Positions 52,312-63,698 of a DNA stretch of 64,000 bases are shown in pieces. The translations under genes were made by a program, and so were the position numbers. The DNA is from Trematomus loennbergii (lineage: Eukaryota; Chordata; Actinopteri; Perciformes; Nototheniidae), in assembly GCA_012861695.1 (NCBI GenBank), contig JAAOOA010000033.1, positions 12,735,434-12,799,433 of the forward strand, given 5' to 3'. The notes under the pieces were generated by a model. It worked only from the letters and a program-made list of their open reading frames with translations. It did no database searches and was not told where the DNA came from. Every line of letters starts with the position of its first letter. Positions within the stretch are counted from its first letter, which is position 1.

Positions 52312-52694
52312 TTAAGCAACAGTGTCACATAAGTTTCCGACATGAGGTCATGACGTGTATTTGGTGGTGCTTATGTAATAGCCTCACCTTAGTTCTTAGC
52401 GGGTGTGGCGATTCTAGAGTCTGTGGGTGCCCTAGGCAAACATTCACTGGGGGCCCCTCGAACCAGCTTTTCATCACCACGCACAGCCGACAGTTCCCCC
52501 CCCCCCCCACTGGAGCGGAGCAAGGCAATGAAACTCAGGATAAGAAGCAGCATTTTACGGCAGTTGCCTGCCTTGCCTGTTCGCAAGGTGCGCCCTGAGC
52601 GGGTTACAATACATAATAGCAAAGCGATGTTCACGGAGAGCAGGGCTGACTGGTTTGTCCAGTTTTTACTTTCAGGTGTTCTGTTGTGTGCAGG

Positions 52695-52703
52695 TATTTA
52701 TAA
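52695..52703 (+). promoter_or_regulatory. TATA-like box of the PLAC8-like gene
   Basis: TATTTATAA about 90 bases upstream of a clean 5' exon donor at 52787. It would place the start near 52725-52730. Confidence 0.4.
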
Positions 52704-52724
52704 TCTTAAAGAGATATGCACTTC

Positions 52725-52787
52725 AGTGCAGACACCGGCTGTAACAGGACGTACGACTCAGAGCTCTCTCAACACACAAATACACAG
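52725..52787 (+). other. likely 5' UTR exon of the PLAC8-like gene
   Basis: It ends at a consensus donor (CACAG|GTAAGA) and contains no ATG. Splicing to the acceptor at 54696 (GGTTCCTCCTTTAG) would put nine untranslated bases before the start codon. The 5' end is inferred from the TATA-like box. Intron length would be 1.9 kb. Confidence 0.45.
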
Positions 52788-53657
52788 GTAAGATATTAAC
52801 TCGGCACTATCATGATAATGCATAAGTAGTAGCTGCTCTATATTTATATATAGTGCTTTTATTATTTGTAACCTGTCTGTATTCGTGTCATCTTATTTTG
52901 TGTGCTTTTTTATGGATAGCACTAACTAGCACCAACTTTGCTTTAAGGCAATTTGCCATGAAATATGATTCCACCTTTATATCCATAGGTCAGAAAGAAA
53001 ATACCTTTGTTGACCATTTATAGATGTGAGTATTCTTCATTAATCTGGTTGGCTGAAAGATGTAACTGTTATTGTCAAAAAAGAAAATACAAGAATGTGA
53101 GAATTCAAATGGCAGAGGATTTTTGGACCCTAAATATATTGAAATGAAATTGAATTACAAAGATATCCCTGTCAGAGAATTTGCAACATTGAAGGCTAAT
53201 TGGATATGTTCTAATAGGGTTCAAAAGGTCAGCAAGGAAGCCCTATAGCACTAAATAAATTCACAGTGATACGTAGACTCACTGTTACATTTGAATCCAT
53301 CGTTAGGTTCCTTTTTTCCCTCAACAAATCAAAGAGAAACTCTAGAAATGTGGAAAAGGTTTTCTTGACAAAAAAAGCATTTTGTTTGGACAATTTAAAT
53401 TACCTGACTTTTATTTTCTAACAAGTCACTCAAATGATGACACAGCACATTGTCTGTAATTCCCCTCCGGGATGACAAATACTGGTGATATCTGATCTAT
53501 CGGCAGGCTGTTATTCAGTGTCAGTGTCTACAAAAACCCAATTTAAAATGACTTCTTTGTCATGGTTACTTAACCAACCACTTGGTTATTAATATGGAAA
53601 TCCCACAGCCATGATAAAAGTAAATCACATTTATCAAAAGCACTTTGGTTACATTAC

Positions 53658-54170
53658 CAGGGTATATGCAGGAATCCTGAAGTCAAATGTAATACCTTTT
53701 AAGACCTTTTTTAAGATCCTTTCCATACATTTTAAGACCTCATAGCCACTTCAAGTTTTAACCAGTTACATTGGCGACACACTTTACTTCACATTTACTA
53801 TATACAGTATTGATTGTCCTTCCTCCTTATCTTCCAACCATTTGGACGCAAACTTGCATTTCCCCATAACGATGTTGTTTAACAACGGCGTAAACGGACC
53901 TTCGTGCGCTATCAAGCAGTGAGCGTGCTATGTCTTGTTCAGATGACGTCAAACCCAACGGGATGCCAAAATAAACTACACAGAATCACACTACACACCT
54001 ACGCAATGATTAAATTCAGGTAAACTTTAGAATACAACCTCTTTGGACAATTTATATACTTATTGAAAACAAGCTACAAAATGTAATACCTTGGAAAATG
54101 CCGTTTAATACTTTTTTCGCTAAATTGATTATCAACTTTTAATACTTTTTAAGACCCCGCGGACACCCTG
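53658..54170. mobile_element. hAT-like non-autonomous element
   Basis: Begins CAGGGTATATGCAGG and ends CCGCGGACACCCTG, an imperfect inverted pair. The interior repeats AATACCTTTTAAGACC-like units near both ends in inverted arrangement (ATACTTTTTAAGACC at the right). The flanks share TTACATT but not as a clean 8-bp duplication. It lies in the 5' UTR intron of the PLAC8-like gene. Confidence 0.6.
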
Positions 54171-54705
54171 ATTACATTTATTACATGTTATTTAGCTGAA
54201 GCTTTAGTCCAAAGTGTTAACAATGTTGACCATCAACCTTGTAATTGGTGAAAAACTTGCTCCATCTCCTGAGTCACAGCAGCCCCATTAGCTTGACCTA
54301 TATGCTTGTTAGACCAAATGCGGTAAAGGTGTATCTGTGAACCTGTTTTTCGCCATGCCAAAAACACAAAACAATGTCAATACTTTGTCCTCGGGTTAGT
54401 ATTATATTTATAACGCTCACATGCTTACAAGCCTCCACCAGAGCAGCACTGGAGTGGTGTCCTTCTACAATGTCTTATTGAACAAATTCTATTATACTGT
54501 AAAATGATGTAACGTTCTAACTGAAACTATGAAATACGTAAAGTATGTGGTGTGTTTATTTTGTTTCAATCTTGTAGCAAGGGTATTGCCAGCACCCATG
54601 ATTTCTTTGTTGCCACTTTGCATATGACTGTATTTTGTACAAGCACCAATAACAAACATTTTTGACATGAACTCTAAGTCCTGGTTCCTCCTTTAGAAAG
54701 CCATA

Positions 54706-56719
54706 ATGACTTCCAAAATGGTCATCAGCCAGCCTCAGCCTGTGATGGACGCCCGGGACTCTGATGAGTGGGGATCAGGGATCTGTGACTGCTTTCAAAA
54801 TGTGCCTGAGTGTAAGTATCTGCACTTCTTCTCTTTATGAGAGAAGTTACAAGTATAGTTTATATCTTGTGCACAGTCATGCTATGATTATGTGACAAAA
54901 GGGCATCGTTTGCTTACTCAAAGGGCAAGACGTTGTTCATTTTTATTCTGTAGTTTTCAAATACATTAATCTTTCATATTTTGATATTAGCTGCATCATA
55001 AAAACACAAAGGATTACAGTACATTGTCATTTCCTTACTGATTTAATGTGTCATTTTTTGCAACAAACCTACCAATCTTATGTGTCGATTTGAACTCAAT
55101 ACTTCAAAAATAATAATGTTAGATACTCATCCATGTTTTATGAAATAACAGCAAAAATACACAGCCAAATCTGATGTAAAAAAAGTGAACCTGAAATATT
55201 TTCCCAAGAAAGGAAAGGTAATTGACTTACTCTAATTATTTATTAGTATCTTAAAGGTCCCATGTCATGGCCATTTCTACTGATCATAATTCCATTGTTG
55301 AGGTCTACTAGAATAGATTTACATTGTTCAATGTTCCAAAATCACATTGGTTTCTCATCTCTGTATAGTATGTGTATTCACTCTCTATCCTACACGCCTT
55401 GTTGGAGCTCCTCCCCCCCTCCACCCCACTCACAGCCTGAGCTCCGAGTGTGTGTGTACGGAGCTCCGCGCAGCACCGCAGCTGAGAAAAGATAAGGCTG
55501 AGTGAGTGTGTGTGTGTGCAGAGCTCCGCGGATTGGACCAATTGGTCCATTTGGACTTTGTTACGTCAATAGGACCCAGAAGGAAAAAATGGAAGAAAAA
55601 AAATCTCCAACGAGGCGTTCTGGGGCAGCATGGACACGTATTTTCTGTGTTAGAGTTGTACTCGCTACAGGGTGTACTTTGAGGGTTTGTGACTCTGCAG
55701 ACCGTTTACATGCAGAAAAAGCTACATAACACACAAGGGGACGGGTAATAACCAGAAAAGCATATGATGGGACCTTTAAATGATTGTGAGCATATTTGTG
55801 TGTGTTTTTTTATCTCTGGGATCTTACAGGTGTTGGTCATTTTTACAATAGGTGTGTTTATCGGTTGCTTATCTGGTATTTGTTTATTTCTGGTAAAGGT
55901 TGTTGTGCTTTCTGGTGCTGTCCCTGCTTCGCCTGTAAAACAACCAAGAAATATGGGCAGTGTCTCTGTCTCCCCCTGTTGGACATGTTTGGTTTTGTCC
56001 CTCCCGCCACCATGTCCATGAGGGTCTCCATGAGGCAGCGCTACGGCATCAAAGTAAGACACGATTCTCTTTTGTTGGTGTCAGATGGCAGACATATGAG
56101 TTTTATTTGCGATTTCTGTTGATCCACTATCATTTTTTATTTCATTGAGACTTAGGGAGACATGTCAAGTTACATGATTTGAACTTGTAAAGCAAATGTC
56201 CAGAAAGTGTTAACAATCACGAGTGTCTGATTCGACAAAAATATGAAAGTGATATTCAAGATTTTTAAGATTTTCAACACACAACAATTTCATTAAGGGT
56301 TGAAGACAATAAAGGTCCACACAATAAACTCTTTGTTAGAGTTGGGAGGAAATCATGGCTTGGGTTTAGAAAGCAACTTTTTGAAGGTTTTGTGAACCTT
56401 TGGTAAAAGAAAAAAAAAAACCTCAGTCCTGGAAGGAAAGCTATTTCAGGGTTTTGGTATCCCTACTTTTCAAAAAATTACTTTAGAATTACTTCTAAAA
56501 AATACTTTAGAAAGGTAAACCAAGTGTATGAATAATTATCCGAATCAATGATGCAGCCTGTAAATCCTATTTTCCACCTGACTGTATTTCCTGCAGGACA
56601 CCATGTGTAGGGACTGTCTGTTTGCCACCTTCTGTACGACCTGCAGCTGGTGTCAGATGTCCAGAGAGATGAGGAGGAGAAACCTCCAAGTCGTCCTAGT
56701 CAGTGCCAAGAACACATGA
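54706..56719 (+). CDS. PLAC8/cornifelin-family protein (onzin-like), complete
   Basis: Three coding exons: 54706-54811, 55899-56053 and 56597-56719, with GT/AG borders and matching phases (1, then 0), giving 127 residues. The start reads MTSKMVISQPQP, then DSDEWGSGICDCFQN, the form used by fish onzin-related (ponzr) and cornifelin proteins. The PLAC8 domain spans about residues 24-115: ECCCAFWCCPCFACK (the CC..W.CPC..C core), CLCLPLLDMFGFVPPATMSM, then MRQRYGIK, and the last exon DTMCRDCLFATFCTTCSWCQ followed by MSREMRRR. Members are small cysteine-rich proteins, some membrane-associated or at the cell cortex; roles differ between paralogues. The acceptor of the first coding exon ends nine bases before the ATG. 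Compared with common family forms, CLACQ-like is CFACK and the loop after it is short. Which PLAC8 paralogue it is cannot be decided here. Confidence 0.93.
55255..55775. mobile_element. TTAA-type MITE, family 3, short copy
   Basis: The 521-bp element is flanked by TTAA (55251-55254 and 55776-55779) with tips AGGTCCCATGTCATGG and CATATGATGGGACCT. It lies entirely within the first coding-exon intron gap (54812-55898) of the PLAC8-like gene, ending 123 bp before the next exon. It shares both ends with 51141-52311 but lacks most of that copy's middle. Confidence 0.9.
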
Positions 56720-56865
56720 GTTCTCTCCTGTCTCCTGACCACCACCAAGGCTGTAACATGTTCCATTAACACACAGCCTGCTGCGGCTTTTCTAACACAT
56801 CTAAACATTATAAATACACTGTACACTGAAGCCTATGTGAAAGAGACGAGCCTACATTGAAAGAA

Positions 56866-56871
56866 AATAAA
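56866..56871 (+). terminator. polyadenylation signal of the PLAC8-like gene
   Basis: AATAAA 147 bases after the stop codon; the first canonical signal in the 3' UTR. Confidence 0.75.
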
Positions 56872-57740
56872 CGTTGACTTTAATTTAATGTGTTATGTCA
56901 ACAGATTGCACATAACTGCATCATGTTAGTTTGAAGCAATAATATTAAGTTAACTTAAAGAACATTAGGTTCAACTTAATATTATTGCTTTCAACTAACC
57001 TAATAGTCATGTCAATGACTGAAAAGCAATATGTGTGCCTGAAAAACTAATTTAATAAAATGAGCTAAGATGATTGATAACTCCCAAAGCATAATACGAG
57101 CTCTGGCAGCAGGGAATGTAGAAATAAGTTATTTTTGAAATGTATTACACCCCAATTGTTTTATAAGTTTTATTTTTTCTGCCTGAGACGAAAACGCTTA
57201 CTTTTACTGAAAAAATGGTATCTGATCTTGGTTAAAGGGAACTGTCCGCTGACTTTAAGGCAACTATTCTTGAAGAGCCTTTTTATGAATTACATTTTGT
57301 TGTATATGTTTAAGTTTTGTTTGTAAGCAAAACCCAAGCATGGGTTTATCATCATGACAAACGTTTTGTAAACTAGTATTGTTTTCACATACTAATATTA
57401 TATCTGACAAAGTTACAATGTATTAAACAGACTTCAAGCAATTTTAACAATGTGCCATATACATAATGCAAACAACAACATCAAATGGTATTGATTTGAT
57501 ATTATTGATAATAACTGAACTATTATTAAAGTAAGCTTGCTCAACATGAAACAAAGTCAAACCTGCTTACTGTATTTTAAAATGAATGGCTGTACCCTGA
57601 TTTTCTATATACAAATATAATAGAAATACATCATTTAAGAGCTGGTCAAATCTCATGCACCAAGTGTTCACAGATGGAAAACACACAAAGAGCATATTGC
57701 TTTAATTAAATGTACTTGAAATACTGATGTGACACCTTAC

Positions 57741-57847
57741 CTAGCGGCTAGAGGGAGCCACATTCTTCACAATGAGCCAACACTTTGTATAGAGGGTGGA
57801 GGCCATGTGGGGTCACAGTGGATCAGAAGCATGGACCTGACAACCAC
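57741..57847 (-). ncRNA. exon-like segment with strong splice borders, not coding
   Basis: On the minus strand an excellent acceptor (TTTCCCTCTCCTGTGCAG) and donor (CGCTAG|GTAAGG) bound 107 bases. All three frames contain a stop, so it is not an internal coding exon. It could be a 5' untranslated exon of the minus-strand gene at 45.6-48.7 kb, running antisense past the PLAC8-like gene, or an exon of a long non-coding RNA. Confidence 0.35.
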
Positions 57848-60014
57848 CTGCACAGGAGAGGGAAAATAACCAAAAAACCGTACAATAAATGAAGCTTTCC
57901 TGCGCTCAATGTCAGTGTTTTAAAGAACGGTTCTGTATTAGCACAGATAGTGAATGTCTTTCTGCCTTTGTAAGTTGCATAATGCTGCTTTCAAACCTCA
58001 CTCCTGAAAATTCTCTCAAACTCTCAGACCTCCTTTAAATCATTTCATTTCATATAAAATGCAAATGTTTCTACAGGAAAGACATTCACCATATATAGGT
58101 AGTTGCATTTCCAGTAATAAATACATAATGTATTAATAGTTTTATTTACAGGAACATTTTGTTTTTTTCAATAATTGGTTTTAAATTACATAGTTCTTAA
58201 TTATAAAAACACATTTGGAAATAATCTTAAATTAAAACACTTAAAATAATTAAGTTTTCAATAACAAATACTCTCAAGTTGCTGGTTATCATGCTGAAAT
58301 CAAGAAAGTGTAAACAATATTTTTTTGGCCAATTGTTAACATTTTTAGCCTTTTGTTTTGGTTTTGTAAAATAATTAAAGTAGTTTCGGCCACCAACGGA
58401 AATTGGCTTTCAGTTCAAACAAGCAGTTATAGAGCCAGCTTTTTTTAAAGGAATGGTTGGAGACAAAACCAAAGCTAAAACAGAGCAAATATTGGACTTT
58501 ATATAGTTGTGGCTATGTATGTCTGCTTATTGTTGTGCTTGTATACCCTCTTGTGGCCATACAACAAACAACGGCTGCTTTCAATAACAACACCTGTACT
58601 GTGTGGTCAGCTACATGCTTGCCAATACCCATTATATTAAAAGAAGATGGAGAAGAACAGATGTATTATTTGTTGTTCAGTTCAAACAATACATTTACCG
58701 AGTCACTATCATGTGAAATGTTGTGAAATGATGCCCAATAAACGTTCCTATTAGTCCGGTTTGCACTCCAGCAAAGGCGATCCCTCCCCTCTGCTGGCAC
58801 ACTTGGCCCTGGTGTTCACTGTAAATTGCTCAGTGGGTTGTTTTTAATGGGATTATAATGACAGTTATGGTTTGCAAGAATTGATGTTTGTGACTTTTAC
58901 GAGGTGTGAGTGAAGGGGCGGGACCAGGCGGCTCATAAAGGCTGCAGGAATGTTAATTGGTCGAGGCCACTGCTGCCCTCTTTGTTCTGCTCTCTTATAC
59001 TGGGCTTCTGTTGCGCCCGTTACAGGCCAAAGAACTGATTTAAAATCTGTGACTTTAACCCCGCACACCCTCCAACACCCCCCACGCACACATATGTACA
59101 CAGCTTATCCCACCTACAGCCCCCCTCGTTCATCCCCTCCCATTCTTTCTTCTGGGGTTTCCTCCTGAAAATGGACCCCTTTGCTTCTCTCATTTCCTCC
59201 ATGTTGCTTAATCAGGTGGTTGGCACCCCCCCCCCCCCTCCCTGCTGGGATTGATCCAGTGTTGGGGGAGTAATTTTATCACAGCTTTTCTTTTTTCTTG
59301 TGGTCACTTGGCCGGCTGCACTTCAAGCCAGATGAATGTTCTAAGGTGAGGGAGGTTTCCGAAAGCCCAAATGGGATTAGTGTCATTTTTTATTATTTGG
59401 AAACATCGAATACATTTGCTAAATTAAAAGAGTTATTATTTATTTATTGTTTAGGAATTCACTGTGAATCTGAAACATTTGAGGGCCTATTAAGACTGAT
59501 TATTTTTTTTATATTTATCCTGGTTTCATCCTTAAATCTTCATGCCGATGATTTCATTTGACTTTGTTTTGCCTTGTTTTTCATATTTAACTGTGTTCTG
59601 CTATTGTGATCTACGTAATTTTTTCTTTCTCCAACATGTACACATTCACATCTCAAAGATGTTGGAACAGTTTGATTAATGTGGTTCACAGGTTGTAATA
59701 TTTGTATTGCACTTTCGTCATTAGTTTTACAAAATAAGGTTTTTATGATGTCAACTAATTTCTGTTATTTTCCTAATTTAGGAAGTATATCAGATCTCTC
59801 CTTACAACAAAGGACGTTGGTTCAAATAAACTACAGTGCCTTGTCAAGGCACCAACTTTTCTATATGTGTGGGAATAAAATATGCTCTTGGAAATCAGTT
59901 TAAATCTGCTCTTTAAAAAATTATCTTTGTATTATTCAACTACAATTGTTAAATCCGAAAAGGATCATCCTTAAAGAATACTTCAGTAGGGAATCCTTAA
60001 ATGTTAATCAGAGG

Positions 60015-60139
60015 TCATGAGATGGATTTGAACCTGGAGATCATGGAATCTTCCCGAGTGTCATCCTGTCTGTCGGAGGTTTCCACCATGACAGATGGAG
60101 ACACCGTATATCTGTCCATAATTTCCAGGGGAAGTGTTC
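60015..60139 (-). CDS. candidate terminal exon, unidentified
   Basis: An acceptor (CCAACCTTGTCTTTTGAAAG) precedes a frame reading TLPLEIMDRYTVSPSVMVET, then SDRQDDTREDSMISRFKSIS and a stop at 60015. The serine/aspartate-rich, polar end looks protein-like. The other two frames are also open for 28 or more codons, so frame choice is uncertain. No canonical polyadenylation signal was found downstream on the minus strand. Family unknown. Confidence 0.22.
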
Positions 60140-60921
60140 CTTTCAAAAGACAAGGTTGGAGTTGCAGGGGAGTCGTCTGATAACGGCTCAGGTTAAGATG
60201 AGGCGGGGCAGGGGCAGCGTAGTCCGACACACGCTATCAGACGACGGGCCTTAGAGCAAACAAACAGCTCTGACCTCTCAAAACATTGGCAGCAGGGAGC
60301 AGCTGATAGTGAGAGACGGCTAGGTGGAGGTGGGTGATGTAGCAGTGTGAGTGTGTGTAGGGGAGGCAGGGGGCGGGGGCAAAAGGGCACGCAGGGCAAG
60401 AATTATCTGATCCTTCCGTGATCTTAGTGTCTCAGTGTCTATTAAAATCTGAAGGGTGTGTCTGCATGTGTGTGAGTTGCCATGTTAAAGAGCTGTTAAA
60501 CCAACAATGATTTCCACTTCCCCTGACATCAAGATATTTTGCATCTTCAAAAAAACATAAACACTAGCATTTTCCAATCCTGTTTAAAGGTTTGTCTGCA
60601 TTGACCTTTTTAAACAATGGAAACTAACTTGCTGATAAGCACTATCCATACTTATCAGTTATTATAATGTGTAATGTGTTAAGCTCTAATGCAGGAATTG
60701 CTGTGATGATTATATAGAGCAGCGAGAAGCCTAAATGTGTTTTCCAATTCCTACAATACACTCTCGTACTATTGCCATTTCATGACAACCATCTTACCAT
60801 GACGTTAATTTTTGTGATCATAAGCTCTAGTTTAGTGTAGATAGACTAAAACCTAATTGCATTTTTGGGGACATGGCCTGCCTTCTGTGTACATACATTC
60901 ATTTGTCTGTGACACATTCAG

Positions 60922-61084
60922 ACAAATGAGAAAAGAGAAGGTCAGGAGGTGTAGCAGCAGCAGGGTGAAGGGGAGGAAAGGGTCAACAAATTCTTTGATT
61001 ACTGAACCTTGTCATTCAGATAGCAGAGGGCTTGAACACTTGGCGAACTCACCGGACAGCAGCGAGGCAGAATCAGAAGACTGA
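60922..61084 (+). CDS. candidate last exon of an unidentified plus-strand gene
   Basis: An acceptor (ATTTGTCTGTGACACATTCAG) is followed by a frame reading QMRKEKVRRCSSSRVKGRKG, then STNSLITEPCHSDSRGLEHL and ANSPDSSEAESED before a TGA. AATAAA follows 71 bases later (61155-61160). A basic serine-rich part and a final acidic SSEAESED tail (casein-kinase-2-like sites) look like a real C-terminus. Upstream exons were not found. It could also be an isolated decoy. Confidence 0.35.
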
Positions 61085-61160
61085 GGACTCTCCTGCAGAA
61101 ACTTAATTAATTAATTTCTACTGGGCAGCTAGAAAGCTATATCAATATAAGATAAATAAA

Positions 61161-62278
61161 TAATGAGTAGATTAAGAACCAACCGCAAACTATTGAATGT
61201 TTATGTAATTCATTGAGCAAATATTCCAACAATTGTTAAGGTTCAAGATCTCAGATGTCTGGGTTTGCTGTTTATTTCTGTTTTTATATCATCAAAAATA
61301 GAACATCTTTGGTTTTTTAATGTCTTGACAAAACAATAACTTTGAAGACATTATCTCGGGTTCTGGGAAGCAATAATATAAAATATTTTCTAATTGTATT
61401 TTGCATTTTATAGACCAAACAAATTGTGAATTGAGTAACATTGACAAAAAAAAGACAAAACATTCATTAGTTGCAGCCCTAAATGCCAAAGTAAAAAAAC
61501 AACCTAACCCTAACCCTAACTCTAACCCACCATTTAGGTGGAGCAATAATGGTTGAGTTGTATTTAGTCAACACTGCTCTTCCACTAGGGGGCATTACTG
61601 GGAGTTAAACCGATACCAGGCTCCTGAAGAGGATCTCCACTGTTGTTAGCCTTGATATACGGCTGCTGGAAACAACCCCTAAGTGCATCTCAAGGTTCAT
61701 TGAAAGGGTGAATAGGATCTATAACTCTTGAGTGGATGTAGTTGTTCATCTGTTGTGTCGGACAGCGACTTTACAGACTTGTTTAGTTTCAGGAAGAAAA
61801 AAAAAGTGTGTTACTTTGTTTGGCTTAAAAGACTATAAACACAACACATCTACTCACCCACTGTCACACTAACAATATTAATACCTTACTACTTATATTT
61901 TTGACAATGTGTTTAATTTGCGTCTGCAATTAGGAATATGTTTTAATTGGTTTAAAGCTTAAAAGAAAATAGAAGACGATGTATATTTTCGACTAAGAGC
62001 ATTGGAAATATTTTTAGTTTTTTTCAGTATCAATATCATCTAATACTGAAAGTGAACAGTATAAATTCCTTTTTTATACTTGACGACACAAGGTTTACAC
62101 TTGCAAATAAGGAAAGAAATTATCACATTTCTTCCTGGGTAAAAATGCACCAACATGTTCAGGTTTTATTTGATATTAACTATAATCTATTTTGGAGAGT
62201 GAAATAGGCATAAACGTATTTTACAGTGATTTATTAAGGGAGTACTTTAAACAAATAATAATAATTGTTTCATCTTAC
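61161..62278. other. 1.1-kb stretch with little to assign
   Basis: AT-rich. It contains only the telomere-like tract at 61503-61529. No exon-like segment or mobile element was recognised. Confidence 0.5.
61503..61529. repeat. interstitial telomere-like (CCCTAA)n
   Basis: Three CCCTAA units followed by one CTCTAA variant and CCCA. Similar to 5710-5743 and too short to act as a telomere. Confidence 0.7.
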
Positions 62279-62346
62279 CATATAGATATTTTCCATCTCG
62301 AATGTCCTCCTCCGCCTCGTCAGATGCCCTCTAGGTCTTTTCTGCT
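62279..62346 (-). CDS. candidate exon (68 nt) with a basic stretch
   Basis: The acceptor (TTTATGTCACACACAG) and consensus donor (ATATG|GTAAGA) bound a frame reading QKRPRGHLTRRRRTFEMENI, then YM. The other two frames contain stops, so if it codes, this is the frame; it starts after two bases of a split codon and ends in phase 0. The RRRR run could be a nuclear signal or lie next to a membrane segment. No partner exon was identified with confidence, and no family recognised. Confidence 0.35.
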
Positions 62347-62764
62347 CTGTGTGTGACATAAACATTGAGGAAATTAACATAATGCAAAACAAAAGTAGTC
62401 GGTCACACCAAATCCAAGCTTTTGAGCAAGAGAAAAAAGATATTCCCAAGAGATTTACTCGATATGTGACATGCCACAGTGACTCCAACATTTGAGATTT
62501 GCTGAGAATTATAGTGTCTAACGCTAAGACTGCAGCCTGTGAATTACCTTTCAAAGCAGTGTGAGAAAAAGTTTTTAGAGAGTACTTGTCCATGGACAAG
62601 TGAGTTTGGCAATTTACTTGTCCGAATACATTTTTCACTTGTCCAGAATGGACAAAAATTGGGGCCACTGGAATCTTCTTCTTCGCCAACGTATTTTACT
62701 TTTCCCCACGATTTTTACGTCACCGCTAACGTAAGTGAGCGGTAAGATTTTACTGCATCACACA

Positions 62765-63698
62765 TAGGGTTGGGTATAGTTTGGATTTTAACGATTCCGG
62801 TTCTGCTTTTCGATTCCGGTTATTTTCGGATTCCGGTTCTTTGAGAGGGTAAAAATAAGTCCCATGACAAACTGGGAGAAAAACATATTTATGAAAACAT
62901 TAAGTCAAATCTGTATTCCTATTTAGAAATCACTTCATACTGTTTAATTTCTTACGGTTATTGAATACAATTATATAAAAATAATCTCTGCATTGTTTAG
63001 TTAGTTCTATGTGGTGCAGTTTGAGAATGTACAATTGGCCCAGTCTCCTCTGATGTTACACTGCAACCTGCCTGTGAGACAGAGTCCAACCACACATGTC
63101 CAACACATAGGCCTAATAATAATAATACATTATATTTATAGCCTATAGGCCTAGCGCTTTTCTACAACTCAAAGACGCTTGCATGCTTACACATGTCCTG
63201 CAATACACATGCTGCAGCTGCCCAGCTGCTCACTGTTTGTAAAAGTAAATAAATACTATTTTCATTTCAATAATGTATTTTCTATACCCTGCTTCATAAA
63301 CAATACTGACATCCCTGTGCTCCTCCGAGTCTGGGGGTCGGGGGATGTGAGGACAGCGCGAGGACACAGACAGGGAGGCTGATTTACTTCATAAAGGAAA
63401 TGGCGGTCAATATTAACAACATAGGAGCTAAAACGCTTAATAACCTTCATTACGTGTTAAAGAAAGAACATAAGAAAGTTTGACAAAGATTAGGCTGTTA
63501 AACGGGCAGCGGGTCCGCTGTGTGTAGAAAGAGAGAGGGAGAGAGAGAGACGCTGAACTGCACCGTGCAGCGATCAGATGATCCGGAGCAAGAGAGAGAG
63601 CTGCGGCTCGGCCTCCTGTCCTCACAACTCTTATTAATCCCGGTACCGGACAATTGTTATTTGTTCCTACTCGGAACCGAGTTTTGCTTCCCAACCCT
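62765..63698. mobile_element. inverted-repeat element nested in the transposon
   Basis: Begins AGGGTTGGG and ends CCCAACCCT. Near the left end GATTCCGGTT occurs repeatedly, and GGAACCGAG near the right end, in the inverse sense. Another GGAATCGACAAGCAGAACCG at 63771 mirrors the left CGGTTCTGCTTTTCGATTCC, so the inverted homology extends beyond the right tip. No target duplication was found. The nesting order is inferred from position. Confidence 0.55.
63113..63190 (-). repeat. LINE-like 3' tail, minus orientation
   Basis: (AAT)n, then ACATTATATTTATAGCC, then AGCGCTTTTCTACAACTCAA and AGACGCTT. Same family of tail as 24810-24895 and, inverted, 23690-23832. Lies inside the nested element. Confidence 0.6.

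Larger units (their letters stand above)
56890..60921. other. mostly unassigned 4-kb stretch
   Basis: Holds two isolated exon-like segments (57741-57847 and 60015-60139, both minus) and a second AATAAA on the plus strand at 58737-58742. The open frame 58457-58726 begins without an ATG and is not called. A GC-richer, promoter-like patch lies at about 58910-59030. Nothing else recognised. Confidence 0.5.

Noticed and set aside
52405..52791. 128-codon plus-strand frame just upstream of the PLAC8-like gene
   Set aside because: It crosses a C-run and repeat-like sequence, does not begin with ATG, and runs into the 5' UTR exon; its end is just the donor region.
58457..58726. 89-codon frame with a hydrophobic segment and Asn-glycosylation-like sites
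   Set aside because: The frame begins with TTG, has no upstream ATG and no convincing acceptor. It lies in AT-rich DNA between genes.
62270..62689. 139-codon minus-strand frame at 62.3-62.7 kb
   Set aside because: It joins the end of the DNA transposon to intron sequence and the small exon at 62279-62346. Only the exon part has splice support.
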